The position numbers and the translations under genes are program-made. From Anaerolineae bacterium (GTDB lineage Bacteria > Chloroflexota > Anaerolineae > 4572-78 > J111), in the NCBI GenBank assembly GCA_022071955.1, contig JAJVIM010000024.1, positions 17,576-81,575 on the forward strand: a DNA stretch of 64,000 bases, in the 5' to 3' direction. How positions within the stretch are numbered: the first letter of the stretch is position 1; each line of letters begins with the position of its first letter. The notes beneath the pieces were generated by a model. It ran no database searches. It saw only the letters and a program-made list of their open reading frames with translations, and was not told the DNA's origin. This document shows, piece after piece, positions 16,281 through 26,012 of the stretch.

Positions 16281-19001
16281 ATGGCTGGAACCGATGTTAC
16301 AATTGCTGGTCCCCCCGGCACGTCGCCTCACCCGCTGCTCTTGGCTACCAAACTGTATCTCCCGCCTGCCCGCCAAAATATTGTACCCCGCCCCCATTTA
16401 ACCGGGCAGATTAACGACAGTTTGGCTCGAAAAATGACCCTCATCTCCGCACCTGCCGGATCCGGCAAAACCACCCTGCTCAGTGAATGGATTCCCACCA
16501 GCCAGCGGTGTGTTACCTGGCTCTCGCTGGATAAGAGTGACAACGATCCTGCTCGTTTTTGGGGCTATGTTATCGGCGCTTTGCAACTATTGCAGGCGGA
16601 CCTCGGCGATAATGCCTTGGGCTTGTTACAGTCGCCCCAACCGCCATCCTCCGAACTTGTCCTGACCACCCTGCTCAATGAGTTGGCGGTGTTTCCCGAT
16701 GGTTTTGTACTGGTGCTCGATGACTATCACGTTATCGAAAACCCGGCCATTCACCAATCACTTGAATTTATGCTGGCTCACCTGCCGCCCCAGATGCACC
16801 TGATTATGACCACCCGCGTTGACCCACCTCTGCCTCTGTCTCGCCTCCGCTCGCGAAACCAACTCACGGAAATTCGAGTCGCTGATCTGCGTTTTTCGCC
16901 CACCGAGGTAGAGGCTTTTTTCGATCAGGTCATGGGGTTGCGGCTGTCTGCTGCCGATGCCACTGCCCTGGAGAACCGTACCGAAGGCTGGATTGCCGGG
17001 TTGCAATTAGCCGCCCTGTCGATGCGAGGCCGCCAGGACATCGGCGGCTTTGTGGAAGCCTTCACCGGTACGCATCGCTACATTCTGGATTATTTGACCG
17101 ACGAAGTTCTCGAACAACAACTCCCAAGTACCACAACTTTCTTATTGCAAACCTCCATCCTCGACCGTCTCTGCGGCCCCTTGTGTGACGCCGTCACCGG
17201 GGGCAGCGATGGTCAAGCTACCCTGGAATGGCTGGAGCAGGCCAACCTGTTTATCGTGTCTCTGGATGACAAGCGGCGGTGGTATCGCTATCACCATCTT
17301 TTTGCCGAGGTGATGCAAGCCCGGCTGCGGCAAAGCCAACCGGAAAGCAGGCCAGATTTGCATCGCCGGGCGCGAGAATGGTTGGAGCAGAATGGCTTGA
17401 CCCATGAGGCCGTAAATCACGCCCTGGCCGGGCGCGATTTTGAGCAGGCTGCTCGCCTGATTGAGCAAGTGCATAGCGTTATGTGGCAGAACGGCGAAAT
17501 CAAGACGCTGCAAGCGTGGTTGGCGGCCCTCCCGCTGGCAGTGTGGCGTACCCACCCCCGCATGTGGCTGGTTCAAGCCTGGGCTGCGATGACGGTTGGC
17601 GAGTTTTCCGCGGCGGACGAGAATCTGCGGGAAGCCGAAGCAACTCTCGCTTTATTGGACGAGGAAAGTGCCCGCAGCCTGCGCCCTGAGGTTTTGGCTT
17701 TTCGGGCCAGCTATGCCAGCCTGGCTCGGGACCCAGCTGCTGTTGACCTGGCGCAGCAAGCCCTGCAAGCGTTACCCCAAGACTACTGGTTGCGCGGGAT
17801 GCTGGTTGTGTTCCTGGGGGCCGCCTATTATTCAACGGGCAATTTGAAAGCTGCTGCAGAGGCACTGGCCCAGGGGCGCTCAATGTTGTCAACCCCCGCC
17901 GCTCAATCGCATCGAATTCATCTGCTGCCATTGGACGGTATGGTTCACCATGCCCAAGGCAAACTACGCCAGGCCTGGTCGCTCGTTCGCCAGGCCCTGG
18001 ACCTGGTTGAGCCTGGAGGCCGGCCCATCCCCTTTGTGGGGACCCTGTTTACCTACATGTGCGCCAGCCAGGTATTGTACGATCTGAATGAGTTAGATCA
18101 AGTTGAGCTCTATTTAACCCGCTGTGTCGACCAGGCTGTGAAACTTGGCAGCGCCGAATCCCAGGTATTTGCTCTGAGTGGTTTAGCCCACCTTTACCTA
18201 GCCCGCGATGATCTGGTGGCCGCCGAAAATTACACCAATCAAGTTGAGGCGCTATTGCGGGCGCATACCTTCAACATTAACATCATGGCCTATGTTGAAT
18301 ACCATCACTTCCAACTGTTGCTGAAACAGGGCAATCTTACAGCCGCCGCGGCCTGGGCCGAGTTGCACGCCGGCCCGCCGGGGCCATTAATTCCCTATTT
18401 CCACCACCTGGCGCTGCCGCAAGTACTGATGGCTCAGAGAAATTTTGATGCGGCTCTGGGCAATCTGACGACCCTCATTCAAGAAGCCGAAGCCACCGGC
18501 TACGGCAATCTGCTGATCAAAGCTCTGGTTCTGCAAGCCCTGGCGTTTCAAGCGGAGAGCCACAAGAGTCAAGCCCTGACTGCTCTTGAACGCGCCCTGA
18601 CCCTGGCCGAACCGGAGGGGTACATTCGCCCCTTTGTCGATGAAGGTGAGCCGATGACCGAATTGCTCCGCCAGGCTCATTCTCGCGGCATCGCGCCGGG
18701 CTATGTGACAAAATTGCTGGCCGCATTCAGCCAGAAGGAGCAGCGTCCGGTTGCTGCTTCCGCACAACCAGCGTCTCAACCTTCAGCCCTCAACGTTCAG
18801 CTTTTAATTGAGCCACTCTCGCCGCGCGAATTGGAAGTATTGCGCCTGGTGGCCGCCGGACAAACCAACAGGGAAATCGGCGAAGCGTTATTTGTGGCCA
18901 CCGGCACCATCAAAAAACACCTCAATAATATTTTTGGTAAGCTGGCTGTTAGCAACCGTACCCAGGCCATTGCCCGCGCACGGGAACTCGGCCTGCTTTA
19001 A
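16281..19001 (+). CDS. MalT-like LuxR-family ATP-dependent regulator
   Basis: About 906 residues. The P-loop 'LISAPAGSGKTTLLSEW' lies at about 53-69, followed by 'VTWLSLDKSDNDPARF' and Walker B 'FVLVLDDYHVIE'. 'TEGWIAGLQLAALSM' and 'RRWYRYHHLFAEVMQARLRQ' are classic MalT-family arm motifs. A TPR-like superhelix spans the middle. The C-terminal HTH is 'LSPRELEVLRLVAAGQTNRE' onward, ending 'NRTQAIARARELGLL'. It is an inducer-gated activator with unknown ligand. GTG 16266 is an alternative start, but ATG 16281 has the ribosome site. The following glycosyltransferase and permease genes on the same strand are its nearest plausible targets. Confidence 0.93.
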   Translation: MAGTDVTIAGPPGTSPHPLLLATKLYLPPARQNIVPRPHLTGQINDSLARKMTLISAPAGSGKTTLLSEWIPTSQRCVTWLSLDKSDNDPARFWGYVIGALQLLQADLGDNALGLLQSPQPPSSELVLTTLLNELAVFPDGFVLVLDDYHVIENPAIHQSLEFMLAHLPPQMHLIMTTRVDPPLPLSRLRSRNQLTEIRVADLRFSPTEVEAFFDQVMGLRLSAADATALENRTEGWIAGLQLAALSMRGRQDIGGFVEAFTGTHRYILDYLTDEVLEQQLPSTTTFLLQTSILDRLCGPLCDAVTGGSDGQATLEWLEQANLFIVSLDDKRRWYRYHHLFAEVMQARLRQSQPESRPDLHRRAREWLEQNGLTHEAVNHALAGRDFEQAARLIEQVHSVMWQNGEIKTLQAWLAALPLAVWRTHPRMWLVQAWAAMTVGEFSAADENLREAEATLALLDEESARSLRPEVLAFRASYASLARDPAAVDLAQQALQALPQDYWLRGMLVVFLGAAYYSTGNLKAAAEALAQGRSMLSTPAAQSHRIHLLPLDGMVHHAQGKLRQAWSLVRQALDLVEPGGRPIPFVGTLFTYMCASQVLYDLNELDQVELYLTRCVDQAVKLGSAESQVFALSGLAHLYLARDDLVAAENYTNQVEALLRAHTFNINIMAYVEYHHFQLLLKQGNLTAAAAWAELHAGPPGPLIPYFHHLALPQVLMAQRNFDAALGNLTTLIQEAEATGYGNLLIKALVLQALAFQAESHKSQALTALERALTLAEPEGYIRPFVDEGEPMTELLRQAHSRGIAPGYVTKLLAAFSQKEQRPVAASAQPASQPSALNVQLLIEPLSPRELEVLRLVAAGQTNREIGEALFVATGTIKKHLNNIFGKLAVSNRTQAIARARELGLL

Positions 19002-19152
19002 CGTCTCTATAAAATAGCAACCGTTTAAGTTAGTCCTCAATCAACCCCAAAATAAACCCCCACCTACACCTTTAGACTCCTGACTCTGCCTCTGGTTTAC
19101 CACTATACTGGCAACCAAAGAAACAAAGAACTTTTTATTAAGGGGAATGATG

Positions 19153-20373
19153 ATGCGAGTACTACTATCAACAATCGGGTCACGGGGCGATGTCCAGCCG
19201 CTGGTGGCGCTGGCGCTGCAACTGAAGGCCATCGGCCATGAGGCCCACCTGTGCGTGCCGCCCGACTTCTGCGACTGGATCAAGAGCCTGGAGATACTCG
19301 TCACGCCCATCGGTCCCAAGGTGCGCTCAATCGGGAAAGCTGGCCCGGCGGTAACTCTACCCACACCCGAACAACGGCGTCAGATGATGGAAAGCATGGT
19401 CGCCATGCAATTCGAGACGATTACAACGGCGGCTCAAAATTGCGACATCATTGTGGCGGCAACCGCCTTGCAGATTGCTGCGCGGTCGGTGGCAGAGAAA
19501 ATGGGCATTCCCTATATCTTCGTTGCCTATAGCCCCGTAGTTCTGCCATCGCTGCATCACGCTCCTCCTCCATTGCCGCCGCTGCCGGGCGAGACACCGC
19601 TGCCGGCAACGACTGATAATCTCGAGCGCTGGGCACATGACACCAAACGATTTAACGATACGTTTGGCGCTGCGCTCAACGCTCTGCGTGTCTCAATGGA
19701 CTTAACCCCAGTCAATGATGTGCGCAGGCATATCTTCACCGACCGGCCCTGGCTGGCTGCCGACCCCGAGTTGGCGCCCTGGCCCGACCCCTCGGATCAG
19801 GCCGTGTTCCAGACTGGCGCCTGGATTCTGCCGGATGCACGTCCGCTCTCGCCGGAGTTGGAGGCGTTTCTTGATGCCGGCGAGCCGCCCGTTTACTTCG
19901 GCTTTGGTAGTACCCGCGCGCCGGCAGATCTCAGCCGAGTGATGATCCAAACCGCCCGTGCGCTCGGACGCCGCGCGATAATCTCCCAGGGATGGGCCGA
20001 CCTGTCACTTATAGACAACGAACCCGACTGTCTGGTCGTCGGTGACGTCAACCTGCCCGCATTGTTCAAACAGGTTGCCGCCGCTGTCCACCACGGTGGC
20101 GCAGGCACCACCACCCTGGCCGCGCGAGCTGGTGTGCCTCAAGTCATCATCTCGCAGCTTTACGACCAGCATTACTGGGCCAAGCGCGTCCAGCATCTCG
20201 GCATCGGAACCGCACCCGCACCCGGCACACCCACCGCCGACTCACTGACGAGTGCGCTCGAACACGCCCTCCGGCCCGATGCGGCTATCCAGGCCCAGTC
20301 CATCGCCACCACAGTGCGCAGTGATGGCGTACAGGTTGCTGCCCAACGCCTAATGAGAACCGTCGCCTCGTAG
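19153..20373 (+). CDS. Glycosyltransferase, UGT/MGT type (GT1-like)
   Basis: About 406 residues of the GT-B fold. The N-terminus 'MRVLLSTIGSRGDVQPLVAL' and C-terminal donor-binding stretch 'AAVHHGGAGTTTLAARAGVP' (about residue 310 on) are the signature of sterol/macrolide/glycopeptide-type glycosyltransferases that use nucleotide sugars. 'GFGSTRAP' begins the second domain. It probably glycosylates a lipid or small molecule; the acceptor is unknown. Three ATGs stand in tandem at 19147, 19150 and 19153; the third has the best distance from aagggg at 19140-19145. The gap 19002-19152 contains no clear element. Confidence 0.9.
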   Translation: MRVLLSTIGSRGDVQPLVALALQLKAIGHEAHLCVPPDFCDWIKSLEILVTPIGPKVRSIGKAGPAVTLPTPEQRRQMMESMVAMQFETITTAAQNCDIIVAATALQIAARSVAEKMGIPYIFVAYSPVVLPSLHHAPPPLPPLPGETPLPATTDNLERWAHDTKRFNDTFGAALNALRVSMDLTPVNDVRRHIFTDRPWLAADPELAPWPDPSDQAVFQTGAWILPDARPLSPELEAFLDAGEPPVYFGFGSTRAPADLSRVMIQTARALGRRAIISQGWADLSLIDNEPDCLVVGDVNLPALFKQVAAAVHHGGAGTTTLAARAGVPQVIISQLYDQHYWAKRVQHLGIGTAPAPGTPTADSLTSALEHALRPDAAIQAQSIATTVRSDGVQVAAQRLMRTVAS

Positions 20374-20416
20374 AACTCATGCTGAAATCCTTCGTAGAGT
20401 GAGAGAAAGGACAACC

Positions 20417-20506
20417 ATGAATATCGAATTTAAGCGACTGACTGAGGTTGAAAAACTTGAAATTAAAAAATATAACGGCGCGTGTAACACTCGCAAGGAG
20501 ACCTGA
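20417..20506 (+). CDS. Possible 29-residue peptide, perhaps a truncated gene remnant
   Basis: The frame starts 'MNIEFKRLTEVEKLEIKKY' and ends with TGA at 20504-20506, two bases before the permease gene. 'gagagaaagg' upstream can act as a ribosome site. The first 17 residues resemble the start of some small acetyltransferase-like proteins and then break off, so it may be a deletion remnant or a leader peptide for the permease. Support is weak. Confidence 0.3.
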   Translation: MNIEFKRLTEVEKLEIKKYNGACNTRKET

Positions 20507-20508
20507 TT

Positions 20509-22923
20509 ATGGGCGTTATTTGGTATAAAATCTGGAGCGACATTTGGCATAACAAAGGGCGTACCGCGCAGGTGGTGCTGATTATTGCAATGGGCGCGTT
20601 TGCCATCGGTATGATTATCACTGCCAGCGAGCTGGTCAGGGTGCGCCTGGGCCAGGTCTGGCAAGTTTCGTCGCCTCCGATGATCTACCTGTGGGCCGAC
20701 CCGCCAATCGACGACAATCAATTGGCCGCGCTGAAGAGCATCAAGGGCGTTGACGATGTTGAAGGCTATCTGTCAACCGGCCTTGAATATCGGCTCAGCC
20801 CTGATGAACCGTGGACACCCGGCGGCTTAATTGCTCGCGCCGATTACCACGATCAAACCTTTACCAAACTGAAACTGCTCAGCGGTTACTGGCCATCGCG
20901 CAAAAATGTGGTTGTGGAAAAAGGCGCGGATAGCTATTTTAACATTCAGCAAGGCCAAAAAATTTACTTTCGCTTTGACGACAAAGAATACACCGTGCAG
21001 GTGAGTGGGCTGGTCCATAATGCCTTGCTCCAGCCGCCCGGCTTTGGCGGCAACGCTCAGTTTTACGCCAGCCGTGATGAATTTGCCAATCTGACCGGCG
21101 AAGAGAATTTTAACCAAATTCTGGCGGCGGCTCCCGCTTATGATGAAATATCCATTAAAGCGCTGGCTGACCAGATTCAGCGCCAATTGGAGAAATTAGA
21201 TGTGGATACCGGCGGCGCTGCGCCGGTAGACGGCGATAACCGGATTCTGAACCCGGACGAGCATTTTTTGCAAAGCACGTTGGATGCTATTTTCCTCATT
21301 TTGGGAATAATGGGCGGGCTGGCCCTGATTCTGGGGTTGTTACTGGTTTACAACACCATTACCGCGGTTATTGGCCAGCAGGTCACCCAGATTGGGGTAA
21401 TGAAGGCCATTGGGGCCGGTACCGGCCAGGTTTTGCTGATTTACTTTAGCGGGGTGCTCATTTACGGGATACTGGCGCTGGTGATTGCCATTCCGCTGGG
21501 AGCGCTGGGCGCGCAACAGTTTAGCAACTTCTTGTTGTACTTTTTTAATGTCGATGCCGGGCCATTTGCCCTGTCACCGTTGGCGGTGATGGTTCAGGTT
21601 GCCATTGCGCTGCTGGCGCCACTGCTGGCCGCCCTGGTTCCGATTACGGCCGGCGCGCGCATCACCGTCTGTGAAGCTATCAGCACGTATGGCCTGGGCG
21701 GGGGTAACGGCCGGCTGGAACGGTTTTTGGCCGGCATCCAGCGTCTGTCCCGGTTGGTTTTGTTAACGCTCAACAATACGTTCCGAAACCGGGGGCGGGT
21801 GATTGTTACCCAACTGGCGTTGGTTGGTAGTGGGTTGATTTTTATGATGATTATGACTGTGCAGGACTCGGTGGCCTATACTTTTAGCGATGTACTCTTT
21901 TCGATCCTTAAATTCAATGTCAGCCTGCAATTTGAAAACGCGGAACGGATGCAGGAAGTTGAGCGGCTAACCCAAGCCTATCCGGGGGTGGAAAATGTGG
22001 AGATGTGGGCCTTTGCCAGCGCCAAGATTCGGCCGGCGGGCCAGCCGGAGTCAAATGCAGACCCGACCGCCGAGATGTTGGGGATACCGATCCCGACCCA
22101 TTTTTACGGCTATCAACTACGGGCCGGGCGCTGGCTCAAACCGGATGATACGGCAGCAGTGGTCCTTAATCAAAAACTGGCCGAACAGGTTGGGGTCACG
22201 GTGGGTGATTGGGTGACGCTTGATTTTGGCCGGCACGGTGAGGTGCGGTGGCAGGTAGTTGGCCTCATCTTTGACCCCATTATTACCACCTCCGTTAATG
22301 TTCCACGCCAGGTTTTGCTGCGACAAACCGGCAGCGTGAACAAAGCCAACACGGTTCTGGTTCAAACCATCCGTACCGATGCGACCGGGGAAGCAGAAAT
22401 GGCCAGGCAGTTGCGAGCCTTATACGATGCTCACCAACTTAAGTTGAACCCGCAGGGTACCTTTGCCAATGAAGACACAGCCAGCGCCGCCACCGCTCAA
22501 ATTCTGAATAATTTCGGCATCATTATCAAAATGCTGGCGGCGATGGCGGTTATTATCGCTCTGGTTGGCAGCATTGCCCTGAGCGGGGTGCTCTCTTTGA
22601 GCGTGCGCGAGCGCACCCGCGAAATCGGGGTGATGCGGGCCATTGGCGCTTCGTCGCGGGCCATTGCCTGGCTGTTTATTGGTGAAGGGTTAACTTTGGG
22701 GCTGCTCAGTTGGCTCATCGCCTTGCCGCTGAGCCTGCCGGCTGGCTATTTGATGACCCAGGCGCTGGGCGCGGCCATCAATGGGGAAATTGTCTTTCAT
22801 TACACCCCGCAGGGAGCTTTGTACTGGCTGGCAATCATTACCGGATTAGCCATCGCCGCCAGTTGGCTACCCGCTCTTGGCGCAACCCGGGTCAGCGTCC
22901 GCGAAAGTTTGGCGTATCAGTAA
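20509..22923 (+). CDS. ABC transporter permease, FtsX/MacB family, two FtsX domains
   Basis: An 804-residue membrane protein. An N-terminal helix 'VVLIIAMGAFAIGMIIT' precedes a MacB-like periplasmic region. FtsX domain 1 is at about 258-400 ('GLLLVYNTITAVIGQQV', 'QIGVMKAIGAGTGQVLLIY'). A second periplasmic domain lies at about 450-660. FtsX domain 2 is at about 668-804 ('LSLSVRERTREIGVMRAIGA', 'WLPALGATRVSVRESLAYQ'). Such permeases act with an ABC ATPase in lipoprotein, peptide or lipid export, or mechanotransmission. No ATPase gene is seen next to it, so the partner must lie elsewhere. AAGGAG lies about ten bases before the ATG. Confidence 0.92.
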   Translation: MGVIWYKIWSDIWHNKGRTAQVVLIIAMGAFAIGMIITASELVRVRLGQVWQVSSPPMIYLWADPPIDDNQLAALKSIKGVDDVEGYLSTGLEYRLSPDEPWTPGGLIARADYHDQTFTKLKLLSGYWPSRKNVVVEKGADSYFNIQQGQKIYFRFDDKEYTVQVSGLVHNALLQPPGFGGNAQFYASRDEFANLTGEENFNQILAAAPAYDEISIKALADQIQRQLEKLDVDTGGAAPVDGDNRILNPDEHFLQSTLDAIFLILGIMGGLALILGLLLVYNTITAVIGQQVTQIGVMKAIGAGTGQVLLIYFSGVLIYGILALVIAIPLGALGAQQFSNFLLYFFNVDAGPFALSPLAVMVQVAIALLAPLLAALVPITAGARITVCEAISTYGLGGGNGRLERFLAGIQRLSRLVLLTLNNTFRNRGRVIVTQLALVGSGLIFMMIMTVQDSVAYTFSDVLFSILKFNVSLQFENAERMQEVERLTQAYPGVENVEMWAFASAKIRPAGQPESNADPTAEMLGIPIPTHFYGYQLRAGRWLKPDDTAAVVLNQKLAEQVGVTVGDWVTLDFGRHGEVRWQVVGLIFDPIITTSVNVPRQVLLRQTGSVNKANTVLVQTIRTDATGEAEMARQLRALYDAHQLKLNPQGTFANEDTASAATAQILNNFGIIIKMLAAMAVIIALVGSIALSGVLSLSVRERTREIGVMRAIGASSRAIAWLFIGEGLTLGLLSWLIALPLSLPAGYLMTQALGAAINGEIVFHYTPQGALYWLAIITGLAIAASWLPALGATRVSVRESLAYQ

Positions 22924-22942
22924 GAAAGGAAATGGAAGTAGA

Positions 22943-22983
22943 GAGAATGGAGACTGGAGGATTTATCTCCGTACTCCATTCTC
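22943..22983. repeat. Short intergenic palindrome
   Basis: GAGAATGGAG (22943-22952) pairs with CTCCATTCTC (22974-22983), and an inner GGAG/CTCC pair closes it. It lies between the permease and the small gene at 23013 and belongs to the same style of REP-like insert seen inside the regulator at 29503. Confidence 0.65.
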
Positions 22984-23012
22984 CTTGCTTCTTACTCCCT
23001 GATGGAGTTCCT

Positions 23013-23255
23013 GTGAACATTGCGGCAATCTACCAGATCAAAATCAAAGGGCATCTCGACCTGCGTTGGAGCGACTGGTTCGATGGATTGGTGATTTCCC
23101 ATCTGCCGGGCGGCGTAACCCTGCTGACCGGCCCGGTCGTGGATCAGGCAGCCCTGTTTGGCCTGTTGCTCAAAATCCGAGATTTGAACCTGACCTTACT
23201 CTCACTCAAACGGCTTGAGTCTGACCACGACGTATGCGCCTACTCTCAGCGGTAA
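23013..23255 (+). CDS. Small conserved protein, paralogue of the gene at 25721
   Basis: An 80-residue protein beginning 'VNIAAIYQIKIKGHLDLRWS'. It shares 'YQIK-GHL--W--W--G', 'LTGPVVDQAALFGLLLKIRD' and 'L-L-LLSLKRLE' with the product at 25721, so these are paralogues of one uncharacterised family. GTG 23013 is chosen because GGAG at 23004 precedes it; an in-frame ATG at 22932 would place the palindrome at 22943 inside the gene. It follows the permease directly, and its partner family member lies in the regulon operon at 25.7 kb. Function unknown; no membrane segment or known motif. Confidence 0.7.
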   Translation: MNIAAIYQIKIKGHLDLRWSDWFDGLVISHLPGGVTLLTGPVVDQAALFGLLLKIRDLNLTLLSLKRLESDHDVCAYSQR

Positions 23256-23377
23256 TTTCGCTTACGGTTGCGGGAAGCAGGTCAGCTGTATCGTCTGCCA
23301 AATCAGACGAATTATTTGCTAGACCACCTTGATTTTATGGGTATGAAATTTGGCGCCATTGGCGTGAATTTTCCCTC

Positions 23378-23555
23378 TTTTGTGAACCTATGTTGAGGGC
23401 AGGTTATTCCCAACGTCCACAGACAATGGCCATCTGTGAGTGGCTGAAATGAACCTGTCGAACGTCATCTGATGATGGCAAATACGGTTTGACACAACAC
23501 AGTCCCGCCGATGTTTGGCGGGACTGTGTTTTTGCATTGAACCAGTCAAAAAGTG
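23378..23555 (+). repeat. Dispersed intergenic repeat, copy D (clearest hairpin)
   Basis: It holds 'GTGAACCTATGTTGAGGGC', 'CCACAGACAATGGCCAT', 'GTGGCTGAAATGA', then a perfect 12-bp stem CACAGTCCCGCC (23498-23509) with GGCGGGACTGTG (23517-23528) and a 7-base loop, and the tail 'GCATTGAACCAGTCAAAAAG'. The stem differs from copy B by paired changes (C-G to T-A), which supports selection for the structure. It lies between convergent genes, where a bidirectional terminator is expected. Confidence 0.8.
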
Positions 23556-23567
23556 AAAGTGATGCCC

Positions 23568-24287
23568 TCAGAAAACCCCAGGAATCAACCGATAGCGCAC
23601 GCGCCGGGCATAATCCCGATATCCCGGCAGTTCAGCCTGTAGAGTTCGATCTTCCAGCGTGGTTCTGACCACGGTAATGATCAACGCCACCAGCGCCGGT
23701 ATGAGTGTCCATATCGAGCCTAAGGCCAGCACAATGCCCGCCAGTGGCAGAATATTGCCAGCATAGCCCGGATGCCGCACGATCCGGTATGGGCCGCTGT
23801 CACACACCACATGCCCCCGATCCGTCTGAATACGCACCACCGTGGAGAAGAAACGGTTCTCTACCAAAGCCCACACACCGAAAGCGTATCCAAGTGAGAT
23901 CAAGATGAAGCCGACAATGTTGAGCCATATCGGGAACATGGGGGACCATCCAAAGCGGTGATCCAGCCCTGCTACAATGACCAAAGGGAAGGATAAACTC
24001 ACCGCCATCAGCGGCGCAAACACTTTGTCCCAAGCCTTCGCACTTTGGAGCTTCTCCATATTTTGTCGTTCGGCCGACAACCCCGGATGCCGCCGTTCCG
24101 CCCAAATGCGCCCACCTATGCCGGCGGCAACGATCAGCAGAGCATAGACCCACGCCTGCCACCAACCAAAATCCCCTCCGCAAATCAATAGAACCAGTGG
24201 TATGAGGAGATACACTATGATCAAACGAATCCACTGTTTGGGAGTGATTGTTTGAACCGCCTTTTGATCATCTGTCTTTGCTACCAT
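23568..24287 (-). CDS. Isoprenylcysteine-carboxyl-methyltransferase-like integral membrane protein
   Basis: A 239-residue membrane protein with about five hydrophobic helices. The C-terminal motif 'SGPYRIVRHPGYAGNILPLA' is the hallmark of the ICMT/PEMT-like superfamily, which uses S-adenosylmethionine to methylate lipids or lipid-linked groups. The usual RDxxLxxELPGYxxYxxxVRYRLIPGV-type ending is present in part. ATG 24287 is preferred to an upstream in-frame start at 24341 because GGAGG at 24294-24298 is six bases away. It is the last gene of a minus-strand unit that includes an acyltransferase-like pseudogene and two other genes. Substrate unknown. Confidence 0.85.
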   Translation of the reverse strand: MVAKTDDQKAVQTITPKQWIRLIIVYLLIPLVLLICGGDFGWWQAWVYALLIVAAGIGGRIWAERRHPGLSAERQNMEKLQSAKAWDKVFAPLMAVSLSFPLVIVAGLDHRFGWSPMFPIWLNIVGFILISLGYAFGVWALVENRFFSTVVRIQTDRGHVVCDSGPYRIVRHPGYAGNILPLAGIVLALGSIWTLIPALVALIITVVRTTLEDRTLQAELPGYRDYARRVRYRLIPGVF

Positions 24288-24337
24288 ATCGTTCCTCCAA
24301 GCCACGTAAGAATCAGTCTGTGTGAAGACACGGGGTA

Positions 24338-25693
24338 TCACCGTGACCTAACCGCATTTGAAAGGTAGTCCATTGTTGTTTTTCTGATCTTTTCTGCCGT
24401 GGCGGGCGCGACGATAGTCTGGTTGTAACTCATGAGAAAGGTGACTTTATCGCCCACCGTAATGACCCCCACAGTCTTCTCATTCACATCCGAATAAACA
24501 ATGGGGCCGTAAACAGACTCAAGTTGATATTGATCGTAGGTGGTCGGGATGCGCATCCGACCCACATTGGTGATGGCGTAGCCGTAATTTAGGCCCTGCC
24601 AGTTCATTTGTTACACCAGTTTATCCGACAGCCTGCTTTTTATGAGACCATATTTACTGAAATACAATGAATCCAGCAGCGTAGGTGCCAGCAATTCAGC
24701 CGACAGCGATCGAAAAATATTTGTTTGGGCCAAACTATCCTTTATTTTTTCGTGAAAGATTCGGGCAGAGTCCCAAAACGTTCGGTGTGGCTCATACCTG
24801 AGCTGGGTCGTTAACGAAGCAGCGTAAAATCCAAATGCCTCACCAACCGGTACGTTGAGTTTGTCCCGTGTACTCACGGCCAGGCCGGCACTGGGGCGAT
24901 ACGGTTCAGCATCGCCTTGAACATCGTGCTGGGCGGCCAGAAATGTCGTCCAGAGGGCTGTGTTTATCGTGACATTTTCCGCTCGACAGCGCGAAACCAG
25001 GGCCTTGGTTTCGGCGACAGAGATTTCCCAGGCAAGCAGGCCCGCAGCCCGATTCTGCTCCCAGAACACCTGGTGGAGTTGTTTCAGGTCGTCACTGTTG
25101 AAGCTGATGTTTTGCCTGGCCCATAGTTTGTTGAATACCCCGATGACCCCTTTGGCAATAAGATTGGAAGGGGGTGGAGAAGGAACCGTGTCCCTGGTTA
25201 TGGCCGGTGGCTCAGGCAAAATCTCAGCTGCTCGGTCAGGTTCAGCCAACTGCCGTAAAATATCCCTGATCAGGTAAGTTAGCGAGATACCATCGCAAAT
25301 CGCGTGATGAGCGCAGATAACGAGGTCAGTTCTATCAGAAGAATGAAGCAATGAAAACCGTACCAGAGGCCCGGTCTCAATTGGAAATGAGATCTGCCAT
25401 TCTTTTACTGCTACCTGAAGGCACTGCTCTTCTGTTTGGCGGGGAATCGTCGTGACCGTGAATTCAGGGACGCCTTCCGTTACATACCAGGCATTATTCT
25501 TTTCATCGATCACAACCCGCACGACCAGCAGGGCATGTCTTTTTCTGAGGCCGTCAAGTATCGCTGTCAGCCGTTCAACATCGATAGAACCCCTGATTTT
25601 CGCCACCATCACCACATTGAGTGGCAGCATCAGCAGCACCCGCTCCGGCGCAGTCATTCTACGCTTTAATTGAGGGTTGTAGTTTGTAACCAT
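24338..25693 (-). pseudogene. Condensation-domain acyltransferase (PapA/wax-synthase-like) interrupted by one in-frame stop
   Basis: The frame 25693-24611 encodes 360 residues with the active-site motif HHAICDG (His129, His130, Asp134) typical of CoA-dependent acyltransferases of the condensation superfamily. A TAA at 24611-24613 stops it. The same frame continues at once with 'QMNWQGLNYGYAITNVGRM' and 'ESVYGPIVYSDVNEKTVG' to 24338, which is the normal C-terminal half-domain. No frame change is needed, so one substitution (for example CAA to TAA) explains the break. The ATG at 24605 could restart translation but has no clear ribosome site. AGGAG precedes ATG 25693. It may be a recent pseudogene, a read-through gene or a sequence error. 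Product would transfer an acyl group to a lipid or amine. Confidence 0.85.
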
Positions 25694-25720
25694 CGTGATC
25701 TCCTGATTAAATTCCTGGCC

Positions 25721-25978
25721 TTACTTTTGGTCAGGCTCGACCCGATTGACCGAAATTAAGGGTAATCCTAGAGAATAGAGCCGGCGCAACAGGCTCTGCA
25801 AACCTGCCTGGTCTACCGCGCCAGTCAGGGCCGTAACCGGCGAATCATCATCCTTATTTTCGACGGTGATCGCCATCCCGCCGGCCCACTCGGACCAATT
25901 TTCACCGAGGTGTCCCGGTACTTTGATTTGGTAGGTTGCCGGCTGATGTAACGTAAGATTTTGTTTGGCAGCTTTCAT
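25721..25978 (-). CDS. Small conserved protein, paralogue of the gene at 23013
   Basis: An 85-residue protein with 'ATYQIKVPGHLGENWSEWAG' and 'TALTGAVDQAGLQSLLRRLY' followed by 'SLGLPLISVNRVEPDQK'. The spacing of these blocks matches the product at 23013, so they form one family. No catalytic motif, signal or membrane helix is seen. It sits 27 bp upstream of the acyltransferase pseudogene and 34 bp downstream of the membrane protein gene, in one minus-strand unit controlled by the shared box at 26.7 kb. Role unknown; its small size and repeated genomic link with membrane or transport genes suggest an accessory protein. Confidence 0.75.
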   Translation of the reverse strand: MKAAKQNLTLHQPATYQIKVPGHLGENWSEWAGGMAITVENKDDDSPVTALTGAVDQAGLQSLLRRLYSLGLPLISVNRVEPDQK

Positions 25979-26012
25979 TATCGATTACCTCCTGCATCTA
26001 CAGCATAACCGC

